NCBI GenBank assembly: GCA_030674185.1 | Contig: JAPXFY010000021.1 | Span: 72,739,721 to 72,803,720 of the forward strand | Source of the DNA: Monoplex corrugatus | Taxonomy: Eukaryota; Mollusca; Gastropoda; Littorinimorpha; Ranellidae | Reading direction: 5' to 3' | Length of the DNA: 64,000 bases | In this document: piece by piece, positions 44,961 to 58,400 of the stretch | How the letters are laid out: the number at the start of each line of letters is the position of its first letter | Position numbering within the stretch: the first letter of the stretch is position 1 | Program-made: the position numbers and the translations under genes | The notes under the pieces: model-generated | Database searches by the model: none | What the model was told of the DNA's origin: nothing | Seen by the model: only the letters and a program-made list of their open reading frames with translations

Positions 44961-46620
44961 GTGGCTATAAATGGGGAGAAAGAATAAAAGCAATAAAAGC
45001 AAGAATAAAAGCAATGGAAAATTATAGAGAGCATAGCATATACAATTATATATTATAACAATGTGATTCCCCTCCGAGCGGAGACAGGCTGCAGAGGGGG
45101 GTTGAGTGATGTTAGGATTTTATGCAGAGGAGAAAAGGTGAGTTTTGAGAGCGGACTTGAAGGAGACAAAAGTAGGTTGCTGACGGACTGAGAGAGGAAG
45201 TTTGTTCCAGGAGAGTGGACCAGAAACAGAGAAGGCTCGTGGACCATAGGTATTGAGTTTAGTGCGTGGAAAGCGAAAAGTCAGAGGATCGGAGGCAGAG
45301 CGGAGGGTACGTGAGGGAAGATAGATCTCAAGTAGGCTTCACAGGTAATCGGGGGCTGCGTTATTCAGGCTTTTGTAGCACATGGTGTCTAGTTTGTACT
45401 GTATGCGCTTTGATACAGGGAGCCAGTGAAGTTGTGCCAGGAGAGGAGATATGTGGTCAGCTTTTTTCTTTTTGAGTACAAGGCGTGCAGCATTGTTTTG
45501 AATGCGCTGTAGGATGTGAGTGGTGGAGGCAGGAAGACCAGACAGGAGTGAATTGCAATAGTCAATGCGAGACATTATGAAGGAGAGAACGAGTTTTGCA
45601 GTTGTTTCCACTGAGAGATACTTCCTGATCAGGCTTATACGATAATTACAAACGCAAATACATAAATATGATAGACGTGGAATAGAAAAAAAATGCATTA
45701 TACATTGCCTTTGACCATTTTGGTTTTGGTTTGGAATGTCCACATGTTGAAGAGTTTTTTCTATTAGTGTGAAACTTTATGTACAGGCACCTGTCTAAAT
45801 CTTTGAATGCATCAATCAGCATTGTCATCACGAGGATGGAAAAGAGTGTGGGCGCTCAACCACATCCCTGTTTCACTCTGTTCTGAACTGGGGAGGGTAT
45901 GGAATGCTTCCCTATTCTCTTGCACCCTGGCCTGACACCATTGTGGACGAAAGCAATCAGCAAGATAAACTGACTGACGTGACCAAACTTTTGCAATACC
46001 GCCACACGCCCTGGTAATCAGTGTCAAACGCTTTGGTCAGATCTACAAACTCCACGAGGATCTCCTGGTTTTGTTTACAACATTCTCTGGCAGTTGGCAT
46101 GTGGCAAACACCATGTCACTTGTGCCTCTTCATCACGAATGGATGAGATTCAGGGATGATTGCCTCGGCTACATGGCTGATGGACTCTGTTGAAGATGAT
46201 TCTGGCAAAGACCATCCCCACAATGCACATGGGGGACATCCCATAATGATAAGCTAAGTCTTTACCTTCTTTTAGAAATGTGGATGATCATAGCATTTAA
46301 AGTCTGTAGAACCTTTACTTCTGCCATAGACTGTGACTGTCAATTCTCAGGCGCTTCTCGCCCCATTCCTGTATCTGTCTGTAGGAATGCCATCAGCTCT
46401 GGATGTCTTTAAAGGCGTGGTTTGCTTCAGGGCTTTGGTAATCTCATCACTGGATAGCAAGTCTGCCAGAGATTTCTTTTCTGCCATTTGGGGGAGGGTT
46501 GTAATGGGATCTTCAGATACTGACGACTCTCTATCCAGCAATGTGTCAAAGTGCTCAGCCCAGTGCGATAGGATTCAACTAAGTAACATAACTCTGAGAG
46601 TCCGAGTTATCTCCATGTAG
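44200..46620 (-). mobile_element. Degenerate LINE of a third lineage, split by a younger LINE
   Basis: On the minus strand, scrambled but recognisable reverse-transcriptase pieces occur in the correct order: EDPITTLPQMAEKKSLADLL (46520-46450), VDLTKAFDT (near 46030), [17 protein letters not shown] (45800), then, after the insertion, a DDCAL box (near 44665), FSKTKAVFQPTDLRLL (44580) and KLAVLYRAVVLSTLLYYCQTW (44345-44300). Many stops and frameshifts; long dead. Clade not assigned. Confidence 0.6.
44757..45652 (-). mobile_element. Second 5'-truncated L2/CR1-like LINE copy
   Basis: Close relative of 5885-6947: same RT end ([48 protein letters not shown] followed here by [12 protein letters not shown]), same 3' UTR with internal (CA)n, same GCGCTATATAAAT plus (ATT)n tail. 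It lies within the older LINE at 44200-46620. Confidence 0.85.
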
Positions 46621-46680
46621 AATTTCTCAACCAACCAGTTCAGCAGATTGAAGTAGTCAGAGATACAGACCATGTCAGCG

Positions 46681-46848
46681 TTAACCCTTTCGCTCCCGAA
46701 CCCTATCCACAAGCTACAAAAAACTTGACCCTTTGACACCATCACCCATCCACCAGGGTGATGGGAGTCAAAGGGTTAGTTTTTGCTATGCTATCATTAA
46801 TGACGATGCAGGATACTAGTGGACAGAGCGAGGAAGTCAAAGGGTTAA
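46681..46848. mobile_element. piggyBac-type MITE
   Basis: Starts TTAACCCTTTCGCTCCCG and ends GAAGTCAAAGGGTTAA, giving TTAA-flanked imperfect inverted termini around 168 bp. The inner palindrome ACCCATCCACCAGGGTGATGGG suggests a rearranged interior. Confidence 0.7.
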
Positions 46849-47426
46849 GTCAGAAACCTTTAGTCCGTACACTGAACACAGGCCGCCATGTCATTAACAT
46901 GGACCGTAATGTGAGTTTTGCAGCTTTCATCTCCTACCATTAGTTTTTCATCTGCCACAATTTTTGTTGGGCATGCTGCTTTGCTTGCTGGCATATTTGC
47001 TTCCTTTTGTCATAGGTCTGATTGTTAGGGTGTTCATTGTGAGTAGCATGGAGTCATGGTGTAGCTTGCTGGTCTCTTCATCAAATCAGTCCAGATTTGC
47101 ACAGATGATAAGTTCTAAAACCGGATTAAGGCTTTTGAAAATGCAGCACACCAAATGCTTTCTCAAATGTTTATCAAGACATTGGACACTATAAAATTAA
47201 TTCTTTTAAAATGTTTAGCAACTGACTTGATTGAAACAGTACTGTGAATAGACTGTCATGAGTTGTAAATTTGAAATGTATTTCATCTCTCTCTCCTTTA
47301 CAGTCGTTCTTGCATGTTTTGTTTGACATGAAATAGATTGTAACTAAATTCATTTATCATTGAATGGAGTTATGGGCGAGAATGGACACAAGATCATTTT
47401 TTATCGTTTGTTCTGTACCCGTGTAA

Positions 47427-47497
<71 letters not shown>

Positions 47498-48334
47498 GTT
47501 TGTACGTGCGTGTTGGGGAGGAGATATGGTGAATGTTTTGGGGGTTGTGTGAATTTATGGAGTGTAAACTAACTGCACAGGAACAGTTTCATTGGTCAAA
47601 AATTCTCTTGACTAATTTACATGCGAATACGAATATTGTCAGCTACTCAATTAATGCAACAAAATAAAAACAGAACACACATTGAGATGCCATTTGCTTT
47701 GCGTTATATTGATACGAATAATTTATTTTTGAACAAAATTTATTATGCTGAACCAATCAGATACAGCGTTGGCTTTACGTCAGTTGACTTCCGGTAATGG
47801 GCCCGAATTTATTGCCAACTTTCTGCTTGGTTGATTGACTTTTGTTTGGTATTGTGGTGTTTTTCATTCGTGGAATACGTCGTTGCTGATTGCAAGCTTC
47901 TACAACAAAGTGTAAGATTGCTATAACAGTTATTGGTGTCGATATTAATGTTCCTCGGCTCGCTAGCGGTGGATTTTGAACCTGCAGTAGGCAGCTCAGC
48001 TTCCTACAAATTACGATTTTTTTTTCGTGAGAGAGAAAGACCGTGTGCAATCTTTGACATATTTTATCAAATTGCAATGTGATGAATGACAAGATGCGTG
48101 CTTTTAAGTTACAGTACTGAAATTATTTGCATTCTGGCTGTAAAAATAACGCAGGACGATTCATTGTCGAGGCTCACCCTGGTCCTAGTGATGTCGACGG
48201 GTCAGCCCGTTGAGCGGAAGGAGTGAAGGGCGACTTGAGTGCATCTGTACTGTTACGTCTTGGCACCACACTCTAAGACTGTAGGATACCTCAACTCGTT
48301 TGAATACAACCGTTCAGAGTTGAAGACTTACAAA
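46849..48334. promoter_or_regulatory. Upstream region of PABIR, including probable 5' UTR
   Basis: Contains a (CT)n run (47427-47494) and a plain AT-rich stretch. GC content rises and CpG appears from about 48140 to the start codon, as expected near a transcription start. An inverted CCAAT occurs near 47753. No TATA box is convincing; the start site cannot be fixed. Confidence 0.3.
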
Positions 48335-48482
48335 ATGAGCCAAGCTTCAACCTCCACCAATATGGAAGTGGATCCTCCATCCACATCGGGTGCTCAGACT
48401 AGTCAGGGTGAACATTGAAAAGATCTAACAGTGCTCCAATGATCAACTTGCTGGTGGCTGCTTCACAGAGTGTAGAAGTCAG
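48335..48482 (+). CDS. PABIR: PABIR exon 1
   Basis: ATG at 48335 (context AAAATGA) opens MSQASTSTNMEVDPPSTSGA. The frame then hits TGA at 48416 unless one base is missing near GAACATTG, after which KRSNSAPMINLLVAASQ reads clearly. Donor GTTAGT begins at 48483. With the missing base the exon ends two bases into a codon, as exon 2 requires. Confidence 0.8.
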
Positions 48483-48509
48483 GTTAGTAATGGTCATAAG
48501 AATGCATAT

Positions 48510-48543
<34 letters not shown>

Positions 48544-48682
48544 TGTGTGTGTGTATGTGTGTGTGTGTGTGCATTCGCGTACATGTGTGCATGGGTGCGC
48601 ACATGTATGAGTGTAAATTACATATTGGACATGTGATTGCCTCATGTTGTCCAGATGTGTGTGTGCGCGCGCGCGCGCGCGC

Positions 48683-48758
<76 letters not shown>

Positions 48759-51700
48759 GGTCTGTTATATGTTTATATTATATGTCTCTACATTTTGTGG
48801 AGTTCTCCTACCTTAGGTGTGGGTGACTTGTGTGCATGTGGATGCTCCTCCCCTCTTGCTATTCCAGGCAGCAAATTTGACAGTTTCTGTGCTGAACAGA
48901 ATGTGTCACCTGCTGTTGAAGAATAGGACTTTCCCATTGAAAGACCTGAATATTAACACAGTAATCTGTGAGTGTCTCCTAGATTTTCAGTAGCCACCAG
49001 CAGTCTTGCGTCTTCTTCCTATTTTTTCCATATTTGTGTTTATTCAAGATCTTGTTTGTTTGTTTGGTCTTTCCTATTGGTTTCTGTTGCATTTTGTATT
49101 CTAGATGACTGGACAATTTCTTCTGTTAAATAGTAAAGATCTGTTTTGTTTGTTTTAGTACTCCCCCCAACCCCCCCCCCCCCCCCCCCCCCCCTCTGTG
49201 CATATCTTTGCAAGAGAGGCAATCTTGCGTTCCCTCTTTTTGGGTGGAACAATATATGACGCATCACATAAAAGTACTAGAACCTAGCTTAGATTTAGAA
49301 ACATGTTGCCAGCCATTCATAGCGGAATAGTATCAGTGTTGGGGCAGCTGAGATCTTTTCATATTTCAAGTGTTTTAACATCTAATCTTCAGTTTTCTGG
49401 CTTTATCATATTACCCGAAACACCCAGAAAATGTAAATTTTTATTGATTGCTTTTTTCCAATTTTTTTTTTAAAGTATTGCTTTTGTCATCAAAAATCCA
49501 TTAACAAAGTTAACAGAAAATTACAAAAGGTAAATCAGTTGTAGGTGGTGGAATAGGTGTTGTTGTGCGGAAGTGTTTGTCTGGCATGATCACACTCAAG
49601 CAACTTTTCTTTCCCAATTCTTGTTTTGATGCTGTTGAGTTAAAACTATCTTTGGATCACGTAAATGCCTCATGTGTGTGTTTGTATCGCACACCTCCAA
49701 ATCCAAAAACGAACCAGCTGAAAGACTCTATGTTTTTTGATGATTTTTCAGAACTTTTATCTATGTTCACCAACTCCAAATGTGATTTTTCCATTCTTGG
49801 TGACTTTAATTTTCATTATAATGACAGCAGTGACCCCAGAGTGAAGAAGATCAAGACTTTGTTGTCTGATCATGGTTTAATACAACTTGTTAATCAGCCC
49901 ACACACAAACGTGGCAACATACTTGATTGGGCGGTAGCACGCACTGAGGGCAGCTTGCTGTCCCTGAGCTGCCTATACCCATGTATTGCTGCTGGTCTCT
50001 CTGATCATGATGCTCTTGACTGTACGCTTTCAGTTAAAACACCTCCCCATCAAACCCGTACAGTGACATCCAGAAAATTTAAAAACATATCACTGCCTAA
50101 TTTTCAAGATGATATGAATGCTGCCATCAACAATATTGACAGACTGCATGCCAGCCCAGATCTCAACAGCCTAGTTGGCACCTTCAACGAGACCCTCCAG
50201 AAGGTTCTGGACCGCCATGCCCCTGCTGTTACCAGGCATGTACGTGATCGGCCCCTCAGCCCCTTGGATTTCGGATGAAATACGGGATGCCAGAAGAAAG
50301 AGACGACGCGCTGAGAGACAGTGGCGACGCACTGGCCTTACTGTCCACAGACAGATTTTCACACAAGAAAGACGTTCGGTGTGTTATGCAATCTGACAGG
50401 CCAAGGAACAATTTTATTCAACCAAAATCGCTTCATGTTCCTCTAACAAGCAGCTTTTCTCCACTGCCAATGAATTACTTGGCAGATCGAAGGCCACCAC
50501 ACTGCCTAACAACATAATACGAAGGGAACTGCCATCACAGTTTTCAAATTTCTTTTCCAACAAGATCAAACGTATCTGCGATGACCTTGACTTACTATCA
50601 TCTGAGCCACCCACATTTTCTGTTTATGATGGCCCGTTTTTCACAGATTTTAGCCCCGTATCAGAGAAAGAAATTGAAGAGACAATCTTAGCCATGCCTA
50701 GCAAAAGTTGCTCCCTTGACCCAATTCCAACTACCCTATTAAAACAATGTCTGCCATATCTTGTGCCAGTGATTACTACCATCATCAATAGCTCTCTCTC
50801 TGCAGGTGTTGTTCCATATTCATTCAAACAGGCCATTGTCAATCCACTCTTGAAGAAACCTGGTCTTGATCCAAATGAACTCAAGCACTATAGGCCTGTA
50901 TCTAATCTTCCTTTTGTTTCAAAGGTGCTTGAGAGGGTAGTGCTAAAGCAGCTACAGGAACACCTGTACAAAAATTCCTTGCTTGAAGTCCATCAATCAG
51001 CTTACAGGAAGGGTCACAGCACAGAGACTGCTGTACTGAGTGTCCTCAACGAACTACTACTGTACTAGTCAATGCGGATAACAGACTGGTATCATTGGTC
51101 GCATTGTTGGACCTCAGTGCAGCATTCGATACGCTGGACCATTCCATACTGCTCAAAAGATTGGAAGTAACTTACGGTATCAAAGGCGCTGTTCTTGACT
51201 GGTTCACCTCATATGTTTATGATCGTTTTCATTCAGTCATTGTTGATGGTATTCTATCTAATCCATCCCCCCTTGTCTGTGGAGTACCTCAAGGCTCTGT
51301 CCTTGGGCCTGTTTTGTTTACACTGTACACTCAACCACTATCTGATGTTATTTCTTCTCATTCATGTCAATTTCATAAATATGCTGACGACATCCAGCTG
51401 TCCAAATGCTCAGACCCAGATTCTTTTGTTGATGTTCAATCATGTGTTCAGGCTTGTGTAACTGACATCTTATCATGGATGACCAGTAATCGCCTCAAAC
51501 TTAACACCGACAAAACCGAATTTATGCCTGTTGGTGCGCTCTCCCGTCTTCGTTTGATCGGCAGTAATTCTGCACACATTGATGGAAGTGACATCCCTTT
51601 TCAGCCCACAGTCAAATATCTTGGCATCAAGATCGATCAGGCACTTTCAATGCATGATCACATTAGCAGTATATGCCGCATTTCCTTCCTTGAGCTTCGA

Positions 51701-54700
51701 CGTATTGCATCAATCCGTCGCTATCTTTCTAACGAAGCTGCTACCAAACTTGTTCTGGCCTTGGTCACCTCTCGGTTAGATTACTGCAACTCCATACTGG
51801 CAGGTCTACCTAAAGATGAAATGAAACGCCTCGATAGAGTTCAGGCAAGTGCTGCACGCCTTATTATGAAGAAGAAGAAGCGTGACCACATCACTCCAAT
51901 ACTTCAAAAGCTACACTGGCTTCCTGTCAGCTATCGCTGCCAGTATAAAATTTACACTATGGCATACCGCCACTTTGAAGGCACTCTGCCATCATACCTG
52001 TCTAATGCATTATGCTCATATACACCATCTCGGGCCCTCAGGTCATCGAATGAAAAGCTGCTTAAAATTCCAAAGTGTAATCTTAGAACTGCTGGTGAGC
52101 GCTCCTTTCATTATCTTGCACCTCGCCTCTGGAATTCACTGCCGGTCGACCTTAGAACTAAATAGAAGGGAAAGCGCACTTGCTTCTTTTAAAGCAAAAC
52201 TCAAAACCCACCTGTTTGTGAAAGCATTTGAAATTCCCACTGTCTAAATGATTGTATTCTTTGCGCTAATGCTGTTGATTATTGTATGATTTCTAAGGTA
52301 TATGATATGTACTGTTTAAGTCATGTTGTTGTAATGTAAGATAGTATAATTTATGAGTGGGTGTGATGTATGTGTGTGTATGTGTGTGTATGTATGTATC
52401 TATATATGTATATGTATATATATGTGTATATATGTGTGTGTGTATATGTATGTATATATATATATATTAACATAGGGGAAGTTTCAACAGTTGGGGGGTA
52501 GACATAATGCTACCAATTTTGAAGAACAAGGTCTCCCAACAGTGTAAAAATCGCTAATCGCTTTATGAGTAGCGATTTTTACACTGTTGGGAGACCTTGT
52601 TCTTCAAAATTGGTAGCATTATATATTAACATATTTTTAATTTGTGTAAGAGAGTATGCTTATGTGATAGTAAGGTATTATGTACACTATTGTGTTGCTG
52701 TAGGATAGTATGTTTTATGATTGGTATGATAGCGCAGTGAGTCTGTATACAGAGAATAGCGCTATATAAAAGCAATTTATTATTATGTTAGATTTTAAAT
52801 TTTGAAATTTTTAGATGAAGTAAAAACTTATACATGAAACTTTTGCTCTTCAGCCTGGTTTTTCCTTGCTGCATCATATGCATTCTCTTTGTTTGCAATT
52901 TATTTAGGAGAGTGGTATGTTATACTTTTATTTATGTATTTATTTTTTTTATAAATCAGATGAAACTTTGAAATATTTTAGTTTGAATAGCATATCAGAA
53001 AGTAAGTAGTATAGCTTAGTATGGCCCGTTTCAGAATCAGTTTCATCCTCAGATCTGTATGACCTCCTGTCCTCCGATGTAAAACTGGTCATTTGGGAGA
53101 GTGGTCCCTCTGCCAAGGCAAGCAGTGGAACATATCCTGAGTGCATGCATGGTTGTGCTAACCCAAGGAAGGTACACATGGAAGCTCAGTCAAGTGGTTC
53201 AAGAGATTGCACAAGTGATCAATACTGCCAGGGAAAGAAAACATGAAACCTGAAGTTCTGACATCCTTCTAGTTCTACCCAGCAGTGGGCGTCAAATTGG
53301 CCTGAAAAAGCTGTGACATCTGGAGCATGGAAGTGGGGTCTGCTGGATGGAACAGATGACTGGAAGTGCAAAGCAATTCTCCAAAAAAGAAAAAAAAATC
53401 ACCCTGGTGATGACCACTATGTCCAATTTATCACACAGAGATTTAATGAACATACCTGAATACAAATATTTATGAATACATATTACAACTAATAGTAATA
53501 CTGGCATTAAAGTAAAGCATATATTATAATTTATATAAAACATAAACAGGCCTAAATTACCTAAATTGCTTTTGCATATTTATCTCATTTCCCGAGAGCC
53601 AAAAATGTACTTAATACATGTATACATGATTATCAACCCTAAGGAAAACTTATATTGTAAGACTGTACGAGTTTATAAAATCAAACACATAACTTTTAGG
53701 TGAATGGACCAGCAAGGCAGAAAGTGATAGGAAGAAATGACAGAAAGCAAAGGAACAATGCAGAAACAGAGAGAGTGATAGAAAAGAGGAAATTTCTAAC
53801 GTAGAATTTCCAGAAGGTGAGGATACTATTTATGCTGAAAGTGCCCTGGCATCACCACGGGGGAACATCTGGAAAACTCGACAAAAAACCTGATCTTTAA
53901 CTAAGAGATGACCATACGGTTATACCTATATTTGAAGGGAAAAGTTTGGCATCACTTTCTCAAAATCAAATTTGTTTTTAATTTATTACATGCTCAGAGA
54001 AAAGACCTTCATTTTCTTCACTGTGGATCTGTTTCTGAAGATGGGAGCCGAGCCATACATGATACAAAGAATAATTATAATTATTGTAAAATGGACTCTT
54101 TATGGAGCTTGTTGGATGATCTTCATATTAAATTATATGAAGTTCATTTCAAAGTTGGATGGTGAAGTACTAAGTCATGATGTTTAGAAGATTCAGTTCA
54201 TCATTTGAAGTGGTGTAAGATCTCAAACTTTGTATGAAACATGTACTTTAACTTACTATATTTTCTGCAAATAGTATTCTCACTGTCTGGAAATTCTGCA
54301 CTAGAAATTTTCTGTATAGACTGTCTTTGTTTCTGCCTTGCTCCTTGGCGTTTTATCATTGCTTCCTATCATTTTCTGCCTTGGTGGTCCATTCACTGGT
54401 ATGTGTTCTACAAGTCTTACTGTCAGGGGTGATAATTGGGTACATGTATCATTTTTTTTGGTTCAAGAAAATGTGTTATGCAGAAGCAGTTTTTGGGTAA
54501 TTGAGGTAAGTTTTTATATTAATTGTGTCAGTGTCATGATTACATTTGTATTCAGTTTTTCTTCGAACCCTCTGATAATAAATTGAACTGACTGGTCAGC
54601 GCTAGGGGCATACCCTTACGGCCGAAATAATGTGTACAGATGCCTTGTTATGTGTACTTTTATTTTTTTTCCACTTTCTTTTTCAGATGTTGTGTATATT

Positions 54701-55280
54701 TGGCAAAGGTTATTGCAGAACTTTGGGCTTTTAGTAATGATATGATGAAAAATGATGATGATGATGATGATATGAAGATGATGAGATGATGATGATTGAT
54801 GGGATGAGTTTGAGACGGATTCATCGTGCTCAGACAAGTCCATATGCGCTCCAAGCCCAGCCAGTCTGTCATTAGTTATCTGGTAGACTCCTTGAGCCTG
54901 TGCAAAACGTTATGTGCAGGCAAGGTCTTGAAAGGAGGAAAGAAGAGAACAGTAATACTAATAGTGAAACGCTAAGCTGACACAATCAGAACAATTCGAG
55001 AATTAAGATGAGCAGCAAATAGGCCAGTTTTGTTGTTGTTTTTCTTTGTTTTGTTTTGTTTGTTTTTTTGCTGTAGGCTGGGATTGAACTCAAGACATCT
55101 TGAGTTTTTGGCTCTAATGTAGAGAGCCAGCCATCTGCAAAGAAAAATGAAAACAAAAAACGAAACAGCTAAACCGATGACCACCACCTAAAAAAAGCAT
55201 TACCTCAGCAACATTTTAAGCATCGCCACTTTTACCAGTTATACAGTCATCATTAGTGATAAGAGCAACACACACACACG

Positions 55281-55311
<31 letters not shown>

Positions 55312-55321
55312 CACACACACA

Positions 55322-55400
<79 letters not shown>

Positions 55401-58400
55401 ACACACCACACACTACACTACACACACACACACACACTACACACTTACACACCACATTACACACACACAATATCAATGCCATCTAAAGGATCTATACTAA
55501 TTTTGTGTTCTGTTCTTATTCTTGATGAACCATGACTTGCCCTGAAATGTTCATTCTGTGATGCACAGCTCATGTGACTCTACCACATAGTACTGGGATC
55601 TTTCGAACAAGGTTGTCAATCTGGTCAAGGTAAAGATGGTTTAAAAAGTGCAAAATAGTGAGAGAAGGTAAAGAATTAAAGGATGGCCTATGTGTTTCAG
55701 TTGGTTAGAGTAGAATGGCTTGCTTATAAGTTATATAGTTATAACACAGGGGTTGTGGGTTCACAGTTTTTTGCGCCCATCGGTTCTTTTGATGAAGCCG
55801 TGGATTAAGATAATGATAGCGGAGTTTGATTCCAGCCTGCAACATTATAAATGGTCTGTTTGCTGCTAGTTGTGTCAACTTGGTGTTTCACTGGCGCCAC
55901 CCTCTCCTCTCCATTAGGTTTTGTCTGGCTCAAGGAGTTTGCCAGAGAGTTGCCAACAGATTTGGGTGGGGCATATGAGTACAATGAATTGCTCTTGAAC
56001 AAACTCCAAACCCTAGCTGATTTTAGTGATGATGACAGTTACTCATTTGTGCTCTGCATCAATTTTAGGCTGTTTCTTTTGTTCTTGCTTTACAGTCAGG
56101 GCAGCCTTCCTAATGGGTTGCTAAATATATATTTGATATTGAATGATTGTTTACCATGGATTTTCCCTTCTCTTCACAGCCCGTCATCGTCTTTCAAGAC
56201 AGCAGACTCTAGCCGCCTGCGTCGCCTCAGTTCCAGCAACATGGGCATCCATGCAGCAGCATCTGTAAGTTATTCCAGTGGTTGGATCAAGATTTGATGG
56301 TATTGACTTAAATGAGTCTCAAAATTCTGTGCTAGATATTGGGTCATGATTTGATGGTATTGACTTAAATGTCTCTCAAAATTCTGTGCTAGATATTGGG
56401 TCATGATTTGATGGTATTGACTTAAATGTCTCTCAAAATTCTGTGCTAGATATTGGGTCATGATTTGATGGTATTGACTTAAATGTCTCTCAAAATTCTG
56501 TGCTAGAAATTTCCTCTAACTCTGTCAGGGTCACTGGTTTTGTTCGTCCATGCTCCTTTGCTTTCTGTTACCACTTTTCTTATTTTCTGCTTTGCTGGTT
56601 CATTCACCATGTTTTCCTTAAAGACTCCCATACTTCATGTTTGTTAGGATTTGTAATTGGGTACATCAAATTTTCAGTCCTAAGGAAATGTGCATTCCTT
56701 GTGACAGTTCTGGATTCTAATTACTATAGACCAGTTTATGTGTTTTTGTGTACTTAGTAAGTTAGTTATGTTTATGAAATTGGGCTTGTGATTAGTGTTT
56801 TTTATCTTCTTGTGAAACATGTATTCCGCAAAATGGCCAACATCAGGGGCATATGCTTATATTACTCGTGTGTGACTGCAGAGATATTCTTTATTCTATG
56901 GTCATTGATGTGTTAAGATAATATGTCACTATTATGTGCCTGTTGTTTGAGATGGTTATGGCCTTGACATGCTCAGAGCAGTCAGCTGGGCTTGAAATGC
57001 TAATGATGATGATTGTAATGATAATGATCATCATCATCATGAATAAATGATAATGATCATCATCATCATGAATAGGTCTTTTTAAGAAATCAGTGGGGGA
57101 ATTATACAGCCCTGCTTTGTATTTTGAAGTACACGTGTGAAATCATGAAGTACACAGAGACTACAGGTTTGAGCCTAGTGAGATTTTAATCAGCTGAACG
57201 TGGAAAACCAGTATCCAAGCCAGTTCCTAGTGTTATCTGCGAGTTTTTACTTTGTCTTGTTGTTAGCTTTTGTTTTTTGTTCCATCATTATGTTTATTTG
57301 TAACAAGAGTAGGGCTTAATTATTAATGTTTGTTAATTTTCTAACATGAGTCATTTATTGGTCTGTATTGATTCATCTTGTACAGTTTCGCAATTTAATT
57401 AAATTAGTTTAATTTCATTTCTAGCCACGAATAGTTTTTGCTTGTTACCATAATTATCCAGTAAATATTTTGTGACATGCTGTATTTTATGTAAATCCAA
57501 ATTTGGCTGAAGTGTGGGTTTCTTTTCAGGGACAGAACAAAGTTTCAAGTGCTGTGAATTTTGAATTATGTACATGTGTGATCTGTTATGATGTTTTTGT
57601 TTTTATATTCATTAATTTGTCTATTTAATATCAGACATATTTGTCTTAAAGAAGGTTTCCTTCTTTGTTTCAAAACAAAACAAAACAAAACAAAACAAAA
57701 CAAAACAAAACAAACAAAACAAAACAAAACAAACAAAACAAAACAAGACATGACATGACAAATACAAGCAAAACATCTGCCAATGTTACGAACAGTTCGT
57801 GGTGTTTATTTTGATTTATTTTGATTATCATATGATTGCTTAGTGTCGATTTGTGAACTTAATGTTAGCTGTATAGGTCTCAAGTGAAGTTACTGGTTAA
57901 TGTTAATTTGTTAATTTAATCATAACATTAGCCTTATTTGTCTCAAATAACGTTCATACTTTGTTTTCAGAAGACAAAAACGAAAATTGCCAGTATTTTT
58001 GGTGTCTGTTTCAATTTATTTTCTGTAAGTTTATGATGAGTCGGTATTAATTTCTTAATGTTAGCCATACTTATTCAGATGATATTTGTTCTTTGTGTTC
58101 AGGGACAGTTGCCAATGCCCAAGACTACTGATCGCGTCAATCAGATAAAACATGAAGAAAACAACATCACAGACAGAGAAACAGCCCATGAAAAGTAAGT
58201 AGTAGACACAGTTGTCATAGTTAGTCGTAGACACAGTCGCCATAGTTAGTCAACATATTGACAGTGTGTGTTTAACACTGGCATTTAAATCCAAATAATT
58301 AGTCACTGAAATTGAACAGATGGTCTTGGGATCACAAACAATTGAGTCAGCAAAAAGTTCTGCACTGAAATGTTAACATCCTTGGCACGATACAGAAATA

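Noticed and set aside
48867..48926. Extra PABIR exon (SKFDSFCAEQNVSPAVEE frame)
   Set aside because: It has an acceptor-like TTCCAG but ends in a stop, does not match the family and is in the wrong phase after exon 1.
55851..56297. 148-codon open frame as a PABIR exon
   Set aside because: Its first half is a tRNA-derived SINE; only 56180-56264 has splice borders and fits the gene phase.
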